Shown: piece by piece, positions 54,666-63,972 of the stretch
Numbering within the stretch: the stretch's first letter is position 1
Layout: each line of letters opens with the position of its first letter
Source of the DNA: FEN-299 sp963727765
Lineage (GTDB): Bacteria > Acidobacteriota > Vicinamibacteria > Vicinamibacterales > Fen-181
NCBI GenBank assembly: GCA_963727765.1
Contig: CAVSGZ010000011.1
Location: 146,261-210,260 of the forward strand
Reading direction: 5' to 3'
Length of the DNA stretch: 64,000 nucleotides
Notes under the pieces: generated by a model
The model's database searches: none
Seen by the model: the letters and a program-made list of their open reading frames with translations, nothing else
What the model was told of the DNA's origin: nothing
Program-made: the position numbers and the translations under genes

Positions 54666-56332
54666 TCGCCCTCTTGAACCTGAACTTGTCGATTCCCAGC
54701 TTCCGGATCTTCGAGTCCAGTGTCGTCGGCGGGATGCCCAATCGAGCCGCCGCGCCCGAGGGCCCGGACACGCGTCCTCGAGTGGCGGCCAGCGCCTCCT
54801 CGATGAGTCGCACTTCCTCCTGGTCGAAGCGGTTGGCAGGCGTGGAGATTCTCGGTGCGGCAGCGGCCTCCGAGGCGGTCTGTGCGCGATCCGGTTGCGG
54901 CTCGGGAGTGGAGGTGGCCGGGGCAGCGGCCCGCGACGGCGCGAGAGCCTCATCGATGCGCAGCGTATCGCCGTCGGACAGGATCGCCGCCCGTTCGATC
55001 ACGTTTTCGAGCTCCCGGATGTTTCCCGGCCAGGTGTACGACGCCAGCAGGTCGAGCGTCTTCTGGCTGACGCTCCTGAAGCGGCGTCCAAGCCTGGCGG
55101 CGTGGCGCGCGGCGAAGTACCTCGACCAGGATCGGGAGGTCCTCCTGGCGCTCCCGCAGCGGCGGGACGTGGATCGGGAAGACGTTGAGCCTGAAGAAGA
55201 GATCGGAGCGGAAGCGGCCCTCGGCGATGGCGGCCTGCAGATCCCGGTTGGTGGCCGCGATCACGCGGGCGTCGGTGCGGATCGTCTGGTTGCCGCCGAC
55301 CCGCTCGAACTCCCCTTCCTGCAGGACGCGCAGCAGCGAGACCTGCACGTCGGCCGGCACCTCGCCCACCTCGTCGAGGAAGAGCGTGCCGCCGCTGGCC
55401 AGCTCGAACCGACCGGCGCGCCGCTGAAGCGCTCCGGTGAACGCGCCCTTCTCGTGGCCGAACAGCTCGGAGGCGACCAGCGTGTCGGGCAGCGACGCGA
55501 GGTTGACCTTGACCATCGCATGCGCCGCGCGCCCGGAGTGCTTGTGGATGGCCCGCGCAATCAGCTCCTTGCCCGTCCCGGTCTCTCCCGTGATCAGCAC
55601 CGTCGCCCCGGTCGGCGCCACCTTCTCGATCGCGTGGATCACCCGGCGCATCGGCGCCGACGAGCCGACGATCTCCTCGAACATCGACTGCTCGTCGAGT
55701 TCCTGGCGCAGCAGCAGGTTCTCTTCCTGCAGGTGGTTCTTGAGGCGGGCGATCTCCTCGTAGGCGAGCGCGTTCGACACCGCGCCGGCGACAGGCGGCG
55801 AGATCTGCTCGAGCAGCGCCACCTCCTCGTCCGTGAAGTGCTGGGGCATGAGCCGCGCGAAGGTGATCGACCCGACGAGGCGCTCGCGAAAAACGAGCGG
55901 CGTGCGGACGTAGGCCCGGACGCCGTAGGAGAGCAGCCGGTCGTCCTCCGGAAAGCGGCGCGTCGTGCCGAGGTCCTGGCAGAGGTCGGCCCGGCCCGTG
56001 CGGCCAACCAGCTCGGTCCCCGAACCTGGCAGCGCCATCGGCCGGCCGTAGCGCGCCTCGTACTCCTGCGGTGGCATGTCGAGCGCGCGCGCCACGCGGC
56101 GGTCGAAGCTCTCGCCGGCACGGGGCTCAATGCCGCGGATGTGGATCGAGTGTGGACGGAGCTTGTCGCCATCGACGGTGACGATGCCGACGGCATCGAC
56201 CGACACGATCGGCGCGAGCACCGCGTCGACCTCCTCGAGCACGCCCGACAGGTCGAGCGCCGCGTTGGCGGCCTCGGCCACCTCCAGCAACAGCCGGTAC
56301 TTCTCCTCCGCGGTGGCAATCACGGGAAACAT
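54661..56332 (-). pseudogene. GAF-domain sigma-54-dependent transcriptional activator, frameshifted
   Basis: FhlA/NorR-type regulator. A GAF domain (residues 10-170) is followed by an AAA+ domain with Walker A GETGTGKE, GAFTGA and GGTLFLDEVGE. The frame breaks near 55129: the minus strand reads GTCGAGGTACTTCG. With one G fewer it gives LVEYFAARHAARLG, the rest of the AAA+ domain and a C-terminal Fis-type helix-turn-helix (AAARLGIPPTTLDSKIRKLG). It probably controls the exporter operon next to it. A GTG at 56323 lies seven bases after TACAAT and could be the leaderless start instead of the ATG at 56332. Confidence 0.85.
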
Positions 56333-56389
56333 TGTACAGCCGTCAGCCGAGGTAGACTGAGAGGGTACATCTTTCGACAGGAGCCGACC

Positions 56390-57778
56390 ATGAACCCAGC
56401 CGTCGTGGATTCGATCGTCACCAGCCACACCCGTTACCTCGAGGAGTTGACGCGCTTGATCGCCATCCCGAGCGTGAGCGCGCTGGCCGAGCACGCCGAC
56501 GACACCAAGAAGTGCGCCGGGTGGCTGGCCGACCACATGCAGGCGATCGGCCTCCAGAACGTGCGCATCATCGACACGCCCGGCCACCCCGTCGTCTACG
56601 GCGACTGGCTGAACGCCCCGGGCGCGCCCACCGTGCTCTTCTACGGCCACTACGACGTGCAGCCCGTCGATCCGCTCGACCAGTGGACCTCACCTCCCTT
56701 CGAGGCGACCGTCCGCGACAACGAGCTGTTCGCCCGCGGCGCCACCGACGACAAGGGGCAGCTGTTCGTCCACCTCAAGGCGATCGAGGCGCACCTCAAG
56801 CAGGGCGGCGGCCTGCCGATCAACGCGCGCGTCATCTTCGAGGGCGAAGAGGAGATCGGCAGCCCAAACCTCGATCAGTTCATCCGCGACCACAAGGACG
56901 AGCTCGCCTGCGACGTCGTCGTCATCTCCGACTCGCCGATGTTCGAGAAGGGAGTGCCCTCGATCTGTTTCGGCCTGCGCGGCCTGTCCTACTTCCAGAT
57001 CGATCTGCGCGGCACGACGACCGACCTCCACTCCGGTTCGTTCGGCGGCGCGGTGGCCAACCCGGCCTTCGTCCTCGCGCAGATGCTCTCCCAGATGAAG
57101 GACCGCGGCGGCCACGTCAAGATCCCCGGTTTCTACGATGACGTGCGCCCGCTGACCGAGCGGGAGCGCGAGGAGTACAAGCGGCTGCCGTTCAACGAGA
57201 AGCAGTACCGCAAGGGCCTCGGCGCGCCGAAGCTGCACGGCGAGACCGGCTACTCGACGCTCGAGCGGACCTGGGCGCGGCCGACCTTCGAGGTGAACGG
57301 CCTGCTCAGCGGCTTCACCGGCGAGGGCGCGAAGACGGTCATCCCCGCCACCGCCATGGCGAAGATCAGCATGCGGCTCGTGCCGAACCAGGACCCGGAC
57401 AAGATCGCCGGCCTGTTCGAGGCCTACGTGAAGAAGGTGGCGCCCCGGTCGGTCGAGCTGAAGGTGACGCGCATGCACGGCGGCAAGCCGTGGATGACCG
57501 AGCTCGACAACGTCTACGTCCAGGCGGCAGCCCGGGCGATCGAGCTCGGCTTTGGCAAGTCGCCGGTCTACACGCGCGAGGGCGGCTCGATCCCGGTGGT
57601 CGCCACGTTCCAATCAGAGCTGAACGCGCCGACCGTGCTGTTCGGCTTCGGCACACCCGACGAGAACGCGCACGCGCCGAACGAGAAGCTCGACCTCGAC
57701 AACTTCTTCGGCGGAATCATCGCGTCGGCGTATTTGTACGAGGAGATTGGGAAGACAGTACTCTCTCCCCGGCCGTGA
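56390..57778 (+). CDS. M20-family metallo-dipeptidase (carnosinase/CNDP type)
   Basis: 462 residues. Metal-binding motifs are FYGHYDVQPVDPLDQW, GATDDKGQ, the catalytic glutamates in FEGEEEIGSP, and the late histidine in DENAHAPNEK. The dimerisation domain begins near RGTTTDLHSGSFGG. It is a cytoplasmic dipeptidase with no signal peptide. The ATG at 56390 follows a GACAGGAGC site. The 3' end overlaps the convergent DUF1684 gene by 62 bases. Confidence 0.92.
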   Translation: MNPAVVDSIVTSHTRYLEELTRLIAIPSVSALAEHADDTKKCAGWLADHMQAIGLQNVRIIDTPGHPVVYGDWLNAPGAPTVLFYGHYDVQPVDPLDQWTSPPFEATVRDNELFARGATDDKGQLFVHLKAIEAHLKQGGGLPINARVIFEGEEEIGSPNLDQFIRDHKDELACDVVVISDSPMFEKGVPSICFGLRGLSYFQIDLRGTTTDLHSGSFGGAVANPAFVLAQMLSQMKDRGGHVKIPGFYDDVRPLTEREREEYKRLPFNEKQYRKGLGAPKLHGETGYSTLERTWARPTFEVNGLLSGFTGEGAKTVIPATAMAKISMRLVPNQDPDKIAGLFEAYVKKVAPRSVELKVTRMHGGKPWMTELDNVYVQAAARAIELGFGKSPVYTREGGSIPVVATFQSELNAPTVLFGFGTPDENAHAPNEKLDLDNFFGGIIASAYLYEEIGKTVLSPRP

Positions 57779-58349
57779 TCGCCACCGCCAACCTGTTCTC
57801 CTTCGGCGGATACGGGCAGTCGTAGGTCGGGTTGTAGGCGCAGAACGGGTTGAAGGCCCGGTTGAAATCGACGACGTAGAGGCCCGTGGGCGAACGCGGG
57901 ATGTCGAGGTAGCGCCCGGCCTGGTAGGTTTCCTTGCCCGACGTCAGGTCGGTGAACGGCACGAACAGCCGGTCGGTCGTGTCGCCGACCTCGCGGAAGG
58001 CGGAGAGGCGAAGCTGCTGCCCCTGCAGCGTGAAAGCCAGCGTGCCGATCCGCTCCATGAGCCTTGGCTCGTGAGCCGAGGTCTGCATCTCCATTCGAGG
58101 CCTGGCCGCCGGCGGGTCCTCGATGAACGCGGCGGGCGCGGCAAAGGCCGGGTCGATGGGGAAGTAGGAGAGCGGCAGGAACTTGTCGTGATCCGCGAAC
58201 GGGATCGGCGCGTCCGACTCGCGGAGCGCGGCGTCCTTCTTCGCCCGCGCGGCCGCGACCGCGCTGACGTAGTTCGATTCGTCGGGCGGGCGCGACGAGC
58301 ACGCGGCCACCAGCAGAACCAGCACGCCCAGCACCGCTCTTCGTGACAT
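57717..58349 (-). CDS. DUF1684 lipoprotein
   Basis: About 210 residues. The N-terminal lipobox LVLLVAACSS marks a lipid-anchored protein. The DUF1684 core follows: RESDAPIPFADHDKFLPLSYFPID, then FVPFTDLTSGKETYQAGRYLDI, VVDFNRAFNPFCAYNPTYDCPYPP (as blocks VVDFNRAFNPFCAYNP and TYDCPYPP) and a final LAVAITAGER. The family function is unknown. The last 15 residues are encoded opposite the M20 gene and may be read-through of a shifted stop. Confidence 0.85.
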   Translation of the reverse strand: MSRRAVLGVLVLLVAACSSRPPDESNYVSAVAAARAKKDAALRESDAPIPFADHDKFLPLSYFPIDPAFAAPAAFIEDPPAARPRMEMQTSAHEPRLMERIGTLAFTLQGQQLRLSAFREVGDTTDRLFVPFTDLTSGKETYQAGRYLDIPRSPTGLYVVDFNRAFNPFCAYNPTYDCPYPPKENRLAVAITAGERVLSSQSPRTNTPTR

Positions 58350-58357
58350 CCCTGCCT

Positions 58358-58417
58358 CCGGTCCGCGCCTGGCTCTCCAGTGCCGGCCCCTGATCCCTGA
58401 TCCCTGATCCCCGATCC
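58358..58417. repeat. fragment of the 128-bp repeat plus CTGATCC heptamers
   Basis: 58358-58387 is a minus-strand copy of 30 bases of the repeat at 24927 with one mismatch. Four heptamers follow (CTGATCC three times, CCGATCC once) at 58390-58417. The hydrolase stop lies four bases further. Confidence 0.75.
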
Positions 58418-58421
58418 CAGC

Positions 58422-59045
58422 TCACTCCTGTCCCAGCAGATCCGCGATCGCGTCGGCGACCTCGCTCACGTGCCCGTCGAACAGGTGGTCGGCGCCGTCG
58501 ACGACCACGAGTTCCTTCGGCTCGAGCGACTTCCCGTACAAGTCCCACACCGCGCGCAGGGGGCAGATCTCGTCGTGCTCGCCGTGGATGAAGAACTTGG
58601 GCTTGGTCGAGTTCTTCACGGCGGAGAAGTCGTACAGGGACGCCGGCAGCGCGATGCCCACCATCGTTGTGACGCGGTCGTCGTCGGCGCCGGCCGTCAT
58701 CGCGACCCACGAGCCGAACGAGACGCCCGCCGCCCACAGCGGGACGCCCGGAAAGCGTGCGGCCATGAAGTCGAGGGCGGCCCGGTAGTCGGCCAGCTCC
58801 CCCTCGCCACCGGAGTACTCGCCCGCGCTCACGCCGACGCCGCGGAAGTTGAAGCGCAGCACCGCGCACCCAAGCCGGCAGAACGCCTTGGCGGCCTGGT
58901 ACAGCACCTTCGTGTGCATCGTCCCGCCGTACTGCGGGTGCGGATGCGCCAGGACCACGGCCGCGGTGGGGGGCAGGAAGGCGAAGGGCGGACAGTCGAC
59001 CAGGGCTTCGAGGATGCCCGCGGGGCCTGAGATGTGGTGGATCAT
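58422..59045 (-). CDS. alpha/beta hydrolase (dienelactone hydrolase-like)
   Basis: About 207 residues. The serine elbow is GVSFGSW, the acid lies near IHGEHDEICPL and the histidine near VDGADHLFDGH; LAHPHPQYGGTMHTKV is the oxyanion region seen in YSGL/CocE-like small hydrolases. No signal peptide. A GTG directly before the ATG (59048) is an alternative start. Substrate unknown. Confidence 0.87.
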   Translation of the reverse strand: MIHHISGPAGILEALVDCPPFAFLPPTAAVVLAHPHPQYGGTMHTKVLYQAAKAFCRLGCAVLRFNFRGVGVSAGEYSGGEGELADYRAALDFMAARFPGVPLWAAGVSFGSWVAMTAGADDDRVTTMVGIALPASLYDFSAVKNSTKPKFFIHGEHDEICPLRAVWDLYGKSLEPKELVVVDGADHLFDGHVSEVADAIADLLGQE

Positions 59046-59047
59046 CA

Positions 59048-59140
59048 CGCCTCACGCCTTGCGCCTCACGCCTTACGCCTCACGGCTTACGAACGCGTGA
59101 CACGTGTGACCCCGGGCGTAGGGCGTAAGGCGTATGCCGG
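59048..59140. repeat. heptamer inverted-arm array around GTGACACGTGTGAC
   Basis: The left arm has six heptamers of type CGCCTCA/CGCCTTA. The core holds GCGTGACACGTGTGACC. The right arm has GGGCGTA twice and AGGCGTA. It lies between the hydrolase start and the P1 peptidase stop, both on the minus strand. Confidence 0.83.
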
Positions 59141-59161
59141 ACAGCGTTGTTCGCCGTGAGC

Positions 59162-60226
59162 CTACCGGCCTTGAGCCATGTCTGCGGCTGCGGGAAACCC
59201 GGGGATCCCCCTGGCCGCACGCACGGCGCGCAGGATCGCCTCGGACACCACGTCCGCGGCCAGTGCGCCCACCGTCATCATGTCCGGCGCGCCGGGCCGC
59301 GAGCCGGTTGCCAGCGCGAAGATCGTGTCGCCGTCGAGTGGCGTGTGCGCCGGCGAGATCGTCCGCGCCAGGCCATCCTGCGCCATCTGGGCCATCTTGG
59401 TCGCCTGCACCTTGGTCAGGGCCGCATTGGTCGCGACCACGCCGATCGTCGTATTACGGGCAAACGCCGCCGGCCACTTCAGCGCGCCCGCGCGGATGAG
59501 CGTCCTCGCATCGGCGAGGCCCTTCCCGTCCGGTGTGCGGACTCCCGCGATGACGCGGCCGGTGGTCGGGTCGATGATGTCGCCCACCGCGTTCACGACG
59601 ACCAGCGCCGCCACAATCAGGCCCGAAGGCGTGGTGATCGACGCCGTGCCGAGGCCTCCGCGCATCGCGCGCTCCGACCCCTCCAGCTTGCCCACCGTCG
59701 CTCCCGCCCCCGCGCCGACATTTCCCTCCGCCACCGGTCCGCTCGAAGCCGCCGCCGCCGCGCGGTAGCCGCAACTCGCGTCCGGCCTGATCTTCGGGTC
59801 GCCCACCGACAGGTCGAAGAGCACCGCCGCGGGGACGATGGGGATCCTGCCGAAGCCGGTTTCGAAGCCGACGCCGTGCTCCTCGAGGAAGCGCATGACG
59901 CCGGTCGCGGCGTCCAGGCCGAACGCGCTGCCGCCGGTCAGCACGATCGCGTCAACCTTCTCGACCGTGTTGACCGGGTTGAGCAGGTCGGTCTCGCGCG
60001 TGCCGGGCGCCGAGCCTCTCACGTCGACGCCGCCGACGGCTCCCTGCTCGGCGAGGACGACGGTGCAGCCGGTGGGACGGCCGGGCATCACGGCGTGGCC
60101 GACTTTGAGGCCTGGAATCGACGTCAGGCCCGCCGGGGCCGGGGACTTCGCGCGTGGGTTGTCGTGCATGGCGCCAAGGGCGGCGAGCGCCGCGATGAAC
60201 GCGAGAGTGAAGACAAGATGCCGCAT
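59162..60226 (-). CDS. exported P1-family (DmpA/S58) peptidase
   Basis: 354 residues with a signal peptide (MRHLVFTLAFIAALAALGA). Ntn-hydrolase of the DmpA, beta-peptidyl aminopeptidase family: GLKVGHAV, VLTGGSAFGLDAATGVMRFL, GGLGTASI, and the self-cleavage/nucleophile region NTTIGVVATNAALTK. It would release N-terminal amino acids in the periplasm. It is divergent from the TonB receptor; a TATGAT box inside an inverted repeat (60244-60283) may be its promoter. Confidence 0.9.
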   Translation of the reverse strand: MRHLVFTLAFIAALAALGAMHDNPRAKSPAPAGLTSIPGLKVGHAVMPGRPTGCTVVLAEQGAVGGVDVRGSAPGTRETDLLNPVNTVEKVDAIVLTGGSAFGLDAATGVMRFLEEHGVGFETGFGRIPIVPAAVLFDLSVGDPKIRPDASCGYRAAAAASSGPVAEGNVGAGAGATVGKLEGSERAMRGGLGTASITTPSGLIVAALVVVNAVGDIIDPTTGRVIAGVRTPDGKGLADARTLIRAGALKWPAAFARNTTIGVVATNAALTKVQATKMAQMAQDGLARTISPAHTPLDGDTIFALATGSRPGAPDMMTVGALAADVVSEAILRAVRAARGIPGFPAAADMAQGR

Positions 60227-60243
60227 GGTTGCTCAGTCGCCAG

Positions 60244-60283
60244 GTTCGCCCGATCATACGTCATGCACAGTTTTCGGGCGAAC
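60244..60283. promoter_or_regulatory. 10-bp inverted repeat over the P1 peptidase promoter
   Basis: GTTCGCCCGA (60244-60253) and TCGGGCGAAC (60274-60283) match perfectly with a 20-base spacer. A minus-strand TATGAT box overlaps the left arm. Confidence 0.6.
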
Positions 60284-60310
60284 ACCCAAAACAGCGGTCG
60301 AGCGGTCCAG

Positions 60311-60361
60311 GATCCTGATGAATGGATCGATCTCGGACGGCACGATCCATTCATCTGGATT
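60311..60361. promoter_or_regulatory. 19-bp inverted repeat upstream of the TonB receptor
   Basis: GATGAATGGATCG (60317-60329) and its exact complement (60343-60355) are separated by 13 bases. Extended to 19 bases the arms match at 17 positions. It looks like a dimeric-regulator site or a short terminator. Confidence 0.6.
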
Positions 60362-60575
60362 CGAGCCAAATGCCGAGCTGTGATGTCGGCTCTGCGCGAT
60401 TCGCTAAGTCGTTGCAGTTGAAAGAAATGTTCGAATATTGTCCTTTGACGGCTGATGGCTGTTTCTGGCCCGGCAATTGCGTGCAGAAGGCACTTGTGGT
60501 TTTCTACTCGGACGCGATCGCCGGAAATGCCTCCGGCGTGAGCGCTCTGAAAGTCGTCTCCCTCAGGAGGATTCT

Positions 60576-63500
60576 ATGGAGAGAGTAGGGTTGGCGACAG
60601 CCGGAAAGTGGCGCATTTTCCTGCTGTTGCTGCTCGTCGTCGGTCTGCCACTCGCAGCCATGGCCCAGACCGGGTCTGGCCGCATTGCCGGTGTCGTCAC
60701 CGACTCGACGGGCGGCGTGCTGCCCGGCGTGACGGTCAATGCCAGGGGCCCGGCCAGCATGCTCAAGTCAACCGTGACTGACTCGAGCGGCAAGTACAAC
60801 TTCGAGAGCCTGGCGCCCGGCAACTGGATGCTCTCGTTCGAACTGCCCGGCTTCGCCACGCAGACGAGCACTGTCGCCGTCGCGGCCGGCCAGGCGGCCA
60901 CCGTGGAGATCAAGCTCCAGATCGGGACCCGAACCGAGGCGGTCCAGGTCACCGGCACGCTGATTCCGCGGCCGACGCTCGAGGCGATGAGCCCGGTCAC
61001 CACCCTCGAGGTCGAGGAACTGACCTACCGCGGCATCAACCGCGTGGAAGACCTGCTGACCAGCTTGCCCCAGGTCTTCGTCGCGCAGAACTCGACGGTG
61101 TCGAACGGGGCGTCAGGCACGGCGACCGTTGACCTGCGCTACCTCGGCACGAACCGTACCCTGGTCCTGATCGACGGGAAGCGTATGCCGCAGGGCGACG
61201 CGTTCTCGACCGGCGGCGACCTGAACTTCATTCCCTCCGCTCTCGTGAAGCGCGTTGACGTCCTGACGGGCGGCGCGTCGTCCACCTACGGCGCGGACGC
61301 CGTGGCGGGCGTCGTGAACTTCGTGCTCGACCGCGACTTCACCGGCTTCAAGGGCGGCGTCGAGTACAGCGCCTTCCAGCACAACAACACCAATTCCCTA
61401 GCCGACTCGATGAACGCGGCCAAGGGGTTCAACATCGTCAAGGGCAACCGGCTGAACGACGGCCCGATCGACTGGAACGTCGCGTGGGGCAGCAAGTTCG
61501 CCGACAACAAGGGCCACGCGTCCTTCTACCTCGACTACCGCAAGACCAACGCGATGACGAAGGACCAGCGCGACTACACCAACTGCTCGGTGTCCACGCT
61601 CTACGCTTCACCGACCTGCGGCGGGTCTTCCACCTGGCCGACTGGTCGTTTCGAGGTCTTCGCGAACCCTGACAGCGAAACCGGCGTCGGCGGCGACTAT
61701 GTCATCGACCCGACGACAGGCGTAATGAGGAACCGCACGTCGGCCGATGTCTACAACTACGCGCCGTACAACTTCATGCAGCGCCCTGACCAGCGGTGGG
61801 CGGGCGGCGCGTTCATCGACTACGACGTGAGCAAGTACATCAACGTCTACGGCGATGTCATGTTCATGGACGACCAGACCGACGCTCAGATCGCCCCGTC
61901 TGGCGACTTCGGCAACACGTCCGAAGTCAACTGCAACAACCCGCTGCTGACCGCGGTCGAGGTGAACGACTTCTGCACGAAGGCCGGTTACGGCCCGACC
62001 GACATCGCGACGGTTGTCATCCTTCGGCGCAACGTCGAGGGCGGCGGCCGCATCAGCCACCTGAACCACACCGACCTGCGGTACACCGCTGGGGTCAAGG
62101 GCACGCTCAACAACGTGTGGAGCTACGACGTGTACGGGTTGCAGGCGACGGTGCGTTCGCCGCAGTCGTACTCGAACGACCTCAACGCCGACCGCGTCCA
62201 GAACGCGCTGCTTGCGACCGGCACCTCGGCGGCGACCGCGGTCTGCACGAGCGACGTGGGCAACGGCTGCGTGCCGTGGAATATCTTCACCCTCAACTCG
62301 GTGTCGCAGGCCGCGCTGAACTACATGTCGCTCGACGAGGTCATGGACACCGGCACGAGAACGCGGGTCTTCAACGCTACCCTGAAGGGCGATTTGAAGG
62401 ACTACGGGATCGTGTCGCCGTACGCGACCGAGTCCGCCAAGGTGGCGTTCGGCGGCGAGTACCGGCAGGAGTACCTCTTCGTTCACCCCGACTACCCGTA
62501 CGAGAACGCGCTGGGCGCGGGCTCCGGCGGGCCGACGCTGCCGGTCGAGGGCACCTACAGCGTGAAGGAGTTCTTCGCGGAAGGCCTGATCCCGCTGGTG
62601 CAGGACAAGGACATGGTCAAGGACCTCTCCCTCGAAGCCGGCTTCCGTGAGTCGGACTACAGCAGCACCGGGACCCACTCGACCTGGAAGCTGCAGATGT
62701 CGTGGGCGCCGGTGCCCGACTTCAAGTTCCGCGTGGGCTTCAACAGAGCGACCCGGTCGCCGAACATCACCGAGCTGTACACGCCAGCGGGCATCGGGCT
62801 GGGTGGCAGCGAGGACCTCTGCGCGGGCACGAGTCCAGCCGCCACGCAGGCTCAGTGCGTGCTCATGGGCGTGCCTACAAACAAGTACGGCGCTGTGCCC
62901 GATAACCCGGCCGGCCAGTACAATACCCTCAGCGGCGGCAACGCGAACCTCGCTCCCGAGGTCGCCAGCACCTGGACGGCGGGAGCGGTCCTCACGCCGA
63001 GGAAGTTCCTCCCGGGCTTCACGGCGACGGTCGACTACTACGACATCAAGATCAACGGGACGATCGGCTCGTTCGGGTCGTCCGACATCCAGAGCACGTG
63101 CGCGGCCACTGGCCAGCTGTGCAACCTGATCCACCGCGACACGTTCTACACGACGTGGATCCAGCCGACCGGCTACATCCTGACCAACGAGCAGAACGTT
63201 GGCGAGCTGGCTACGCGAGGGATCGACGTCACTGGCAGCTACACCCGGCCGATCCCGCACGATCTGGGCGCGTTCAGCGTCAACCTGATCGGCACCTACC
63301 TGATGAAGGAGTACATCAACACGGGTCTCTACGACTACGACTGCGTGGGCCTCTTTGGCAACATCTGCGGCATCCCGACGCCGAAGTGGCGGCACCTCAC
63401 ACGGTTCACGTGGGAGACCCCGTGGAAGCTCACGCTCAACGTCGGCTGGCGCTTCATCGGTCCGGTGATGGAGGATTCGGGCAGCTCGCAGGTCAACCTG

Positions 63501-63758
63501 GCGAACCCCGGCAGGTATAACGAACTCGTCGGCCTCGGCAACATGGCGGCGAACATCCCGTCGTTCAGCTGGCTGGACCTGGGCGTGACATGGAAGATCC
63601 ACAAGGGGATCACGTTCATCGCCGGCGTCAACAACGTGTTCGACAAGGAGCCGCCGATGGGCTTCGGGTCGAGTCCGAACGACTACGGCGCCGGGTTCTA
63701 CAACACGTATGACTCGTACGGCCGGTACATCCACACCGGTCTGCAGTTCAACTTCTAG
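60576..63758 (+). CDS. TonB-dependent receptor with carboxypeptidase-like N-terminal domain
   Basis: 1060 residues. The signal peptide ends near AAMAQ (residue 28). A CarboxypepD_reg-like beta-sandwich follows (GRIAGVVTDSTGGVLPGVTV, residues 33-112). The plug domain comes next (VTTLEVEELTYRGINRVEDLL; VLIDGKRMP; RVDVLTGGASSTYGADAVAGVVNFV, seen as blocks RVDVLTGGASSTYG and ADAVAGVVNFV), then a long beta-barrel ending in GRYIHTGLQFNF with the C-terminal Phe typical of outer-membrane proteins. It imports a large nutrient, probably an oligosaccharide or peptide, with TonB energy. A perfect AGGAGG precedes the ATG at 60576. Confidence 0.92.
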   Translation: MERVGLATAGKWRIFLLLLLVVGLPLAAMAQTGSGRIAGVVTDSTGGVLPGVTVNARGPASMLKSTVTDSSGKYNFESLAPGNWMLSFELPGFATQTSTVAVAAGQAATVEIKLQIGTRTEAVQVTGTLIPRPTLEAMSPVTTLEVEELTYRGINRVEDLLTSLPQVFVAQNSTVSNGASGTATVDLRYLGTNRTLVLIDGKRMPQGDAFSTGGDLNFIPSALVKRVDVLTGGASSTYGADAVAGVVNFVLDRDFTGFKGGVEYSAFQHNNTNSLADSMNAAKGFNIVKGNRLNDGPIDWNVAWGSKFADNKGHASFYLDYRKTNAMTKDQRDYTNCSVSTLYASPTCGGSSTWPTGRFEVFANPDSETGVGGDYVIDPTTGVMRNRTSADVYNYAPYNFMQRPDQRWAGGAFIDYDVSKYINVYGDVMFMDDQTDAQIAPSGDFGNTSEVNCNNPLLTAVEVNDFCTKAGYGPTDIATVVILRRNVEGGGRISHLNHTDLRYTAGVKGTLNNVWSYDVYGLQATVRSPQSYSNDLNADRVQNALLATGTSAATAVCTSDVGNGCVPWNIFTLNSVSQAALNYMSLDEVMDTGTRTRVFNATLKGDLKDYGIVSPYATESAKVAFGGEYRQEYLFVHPDYPYENALGAGSGGPTLPVEGTYSVKEFFAEGLIPLVQDKDMVKDLSLEAGFRESDYSSTGTHSTWKLQMSWAPVPDFKFRVGFNRATRSPNITELYTPAGIGLGGSEDLCAGTSPAATQAQCVLMGVPTNKYGAVPDNPAGQYNTLSGGNANLAPEVASTWTAGAVLTPRKFLPGFTATVDYYDIKINGTIGSFGSSDIQSTCAATGQLCNLIHRDTFYTTWIQPTGYILTNEQNVGELATRGIDVTGSYTRPIPHDLGAFSVNLIGTYLMKEYINTGLYDYDCVGLFGNICGIPTPKWRHLTRFTWETPWKLTLNVGWRFIGPVMEDSGSSQVNLANPGRYNELVGLGNMAANIPSFSWLDLGVTWKIHKGITFIAGVNNVFDKEPPMGFGSSPNDYGAGFYNTYDSYGRYIHTGLQFNF

Positions 63759-63767
63759 TCGAACGGC

Positions 63768-63803
63768 GTGTGTCCGGCGGGGCTGAAGCCCCGCCCTACA
63801 CAC
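63768..63803. terminator. long hairpin after the TonB receptor
   Basis: GTGTGT and ACACAC flank a perfect stem GGCGGGGCT/AGCCCCGCC with a GA loop. It is the reverse-complement form of the GCTTCAGC hairpin family seen at 6259 and inside hpnC. No T-run follows. Confidence 0.65.
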
Positions 63804-63874
63804 GATCGTGAGGCGTTGGGGGGCGGCTCTCCTTTCGGGGGGGCCGCCCCCGACTTTGTACAGGCAGCAAGGAT

Positions 63875-63972
63875 GAAGTAGGAAGTACAAAGTAGGAAGC
63901 ACGAGGTACGAGGTACGAGGTACGAGGTACGAAGTGGGAAGTAGGAAGTAGGAAGTAGGAAACGCGAAGCGG
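63875..63972. repeat. 14-unit heptamer array, units GAAGTAG/GAGGTAC
   Basis: Fourteen abutting 7-bp units without a gap. The centre is four identical GAGGTAC; GAAGTAG-type units lie on both sides. The remaining bases to the window end show no gene. Confidence 0.85.

Larger units (their letters stand above)
60227..60575. other. divergent intergenic region with two inverted repeats
   Basis: It separates the P1 peptidase and TonB receptor starts and contains no convincing gene. The two inverted repeats are listed separately. A consensus AGGAGG lies just before the receptor ATG. Confidence 0.6.
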
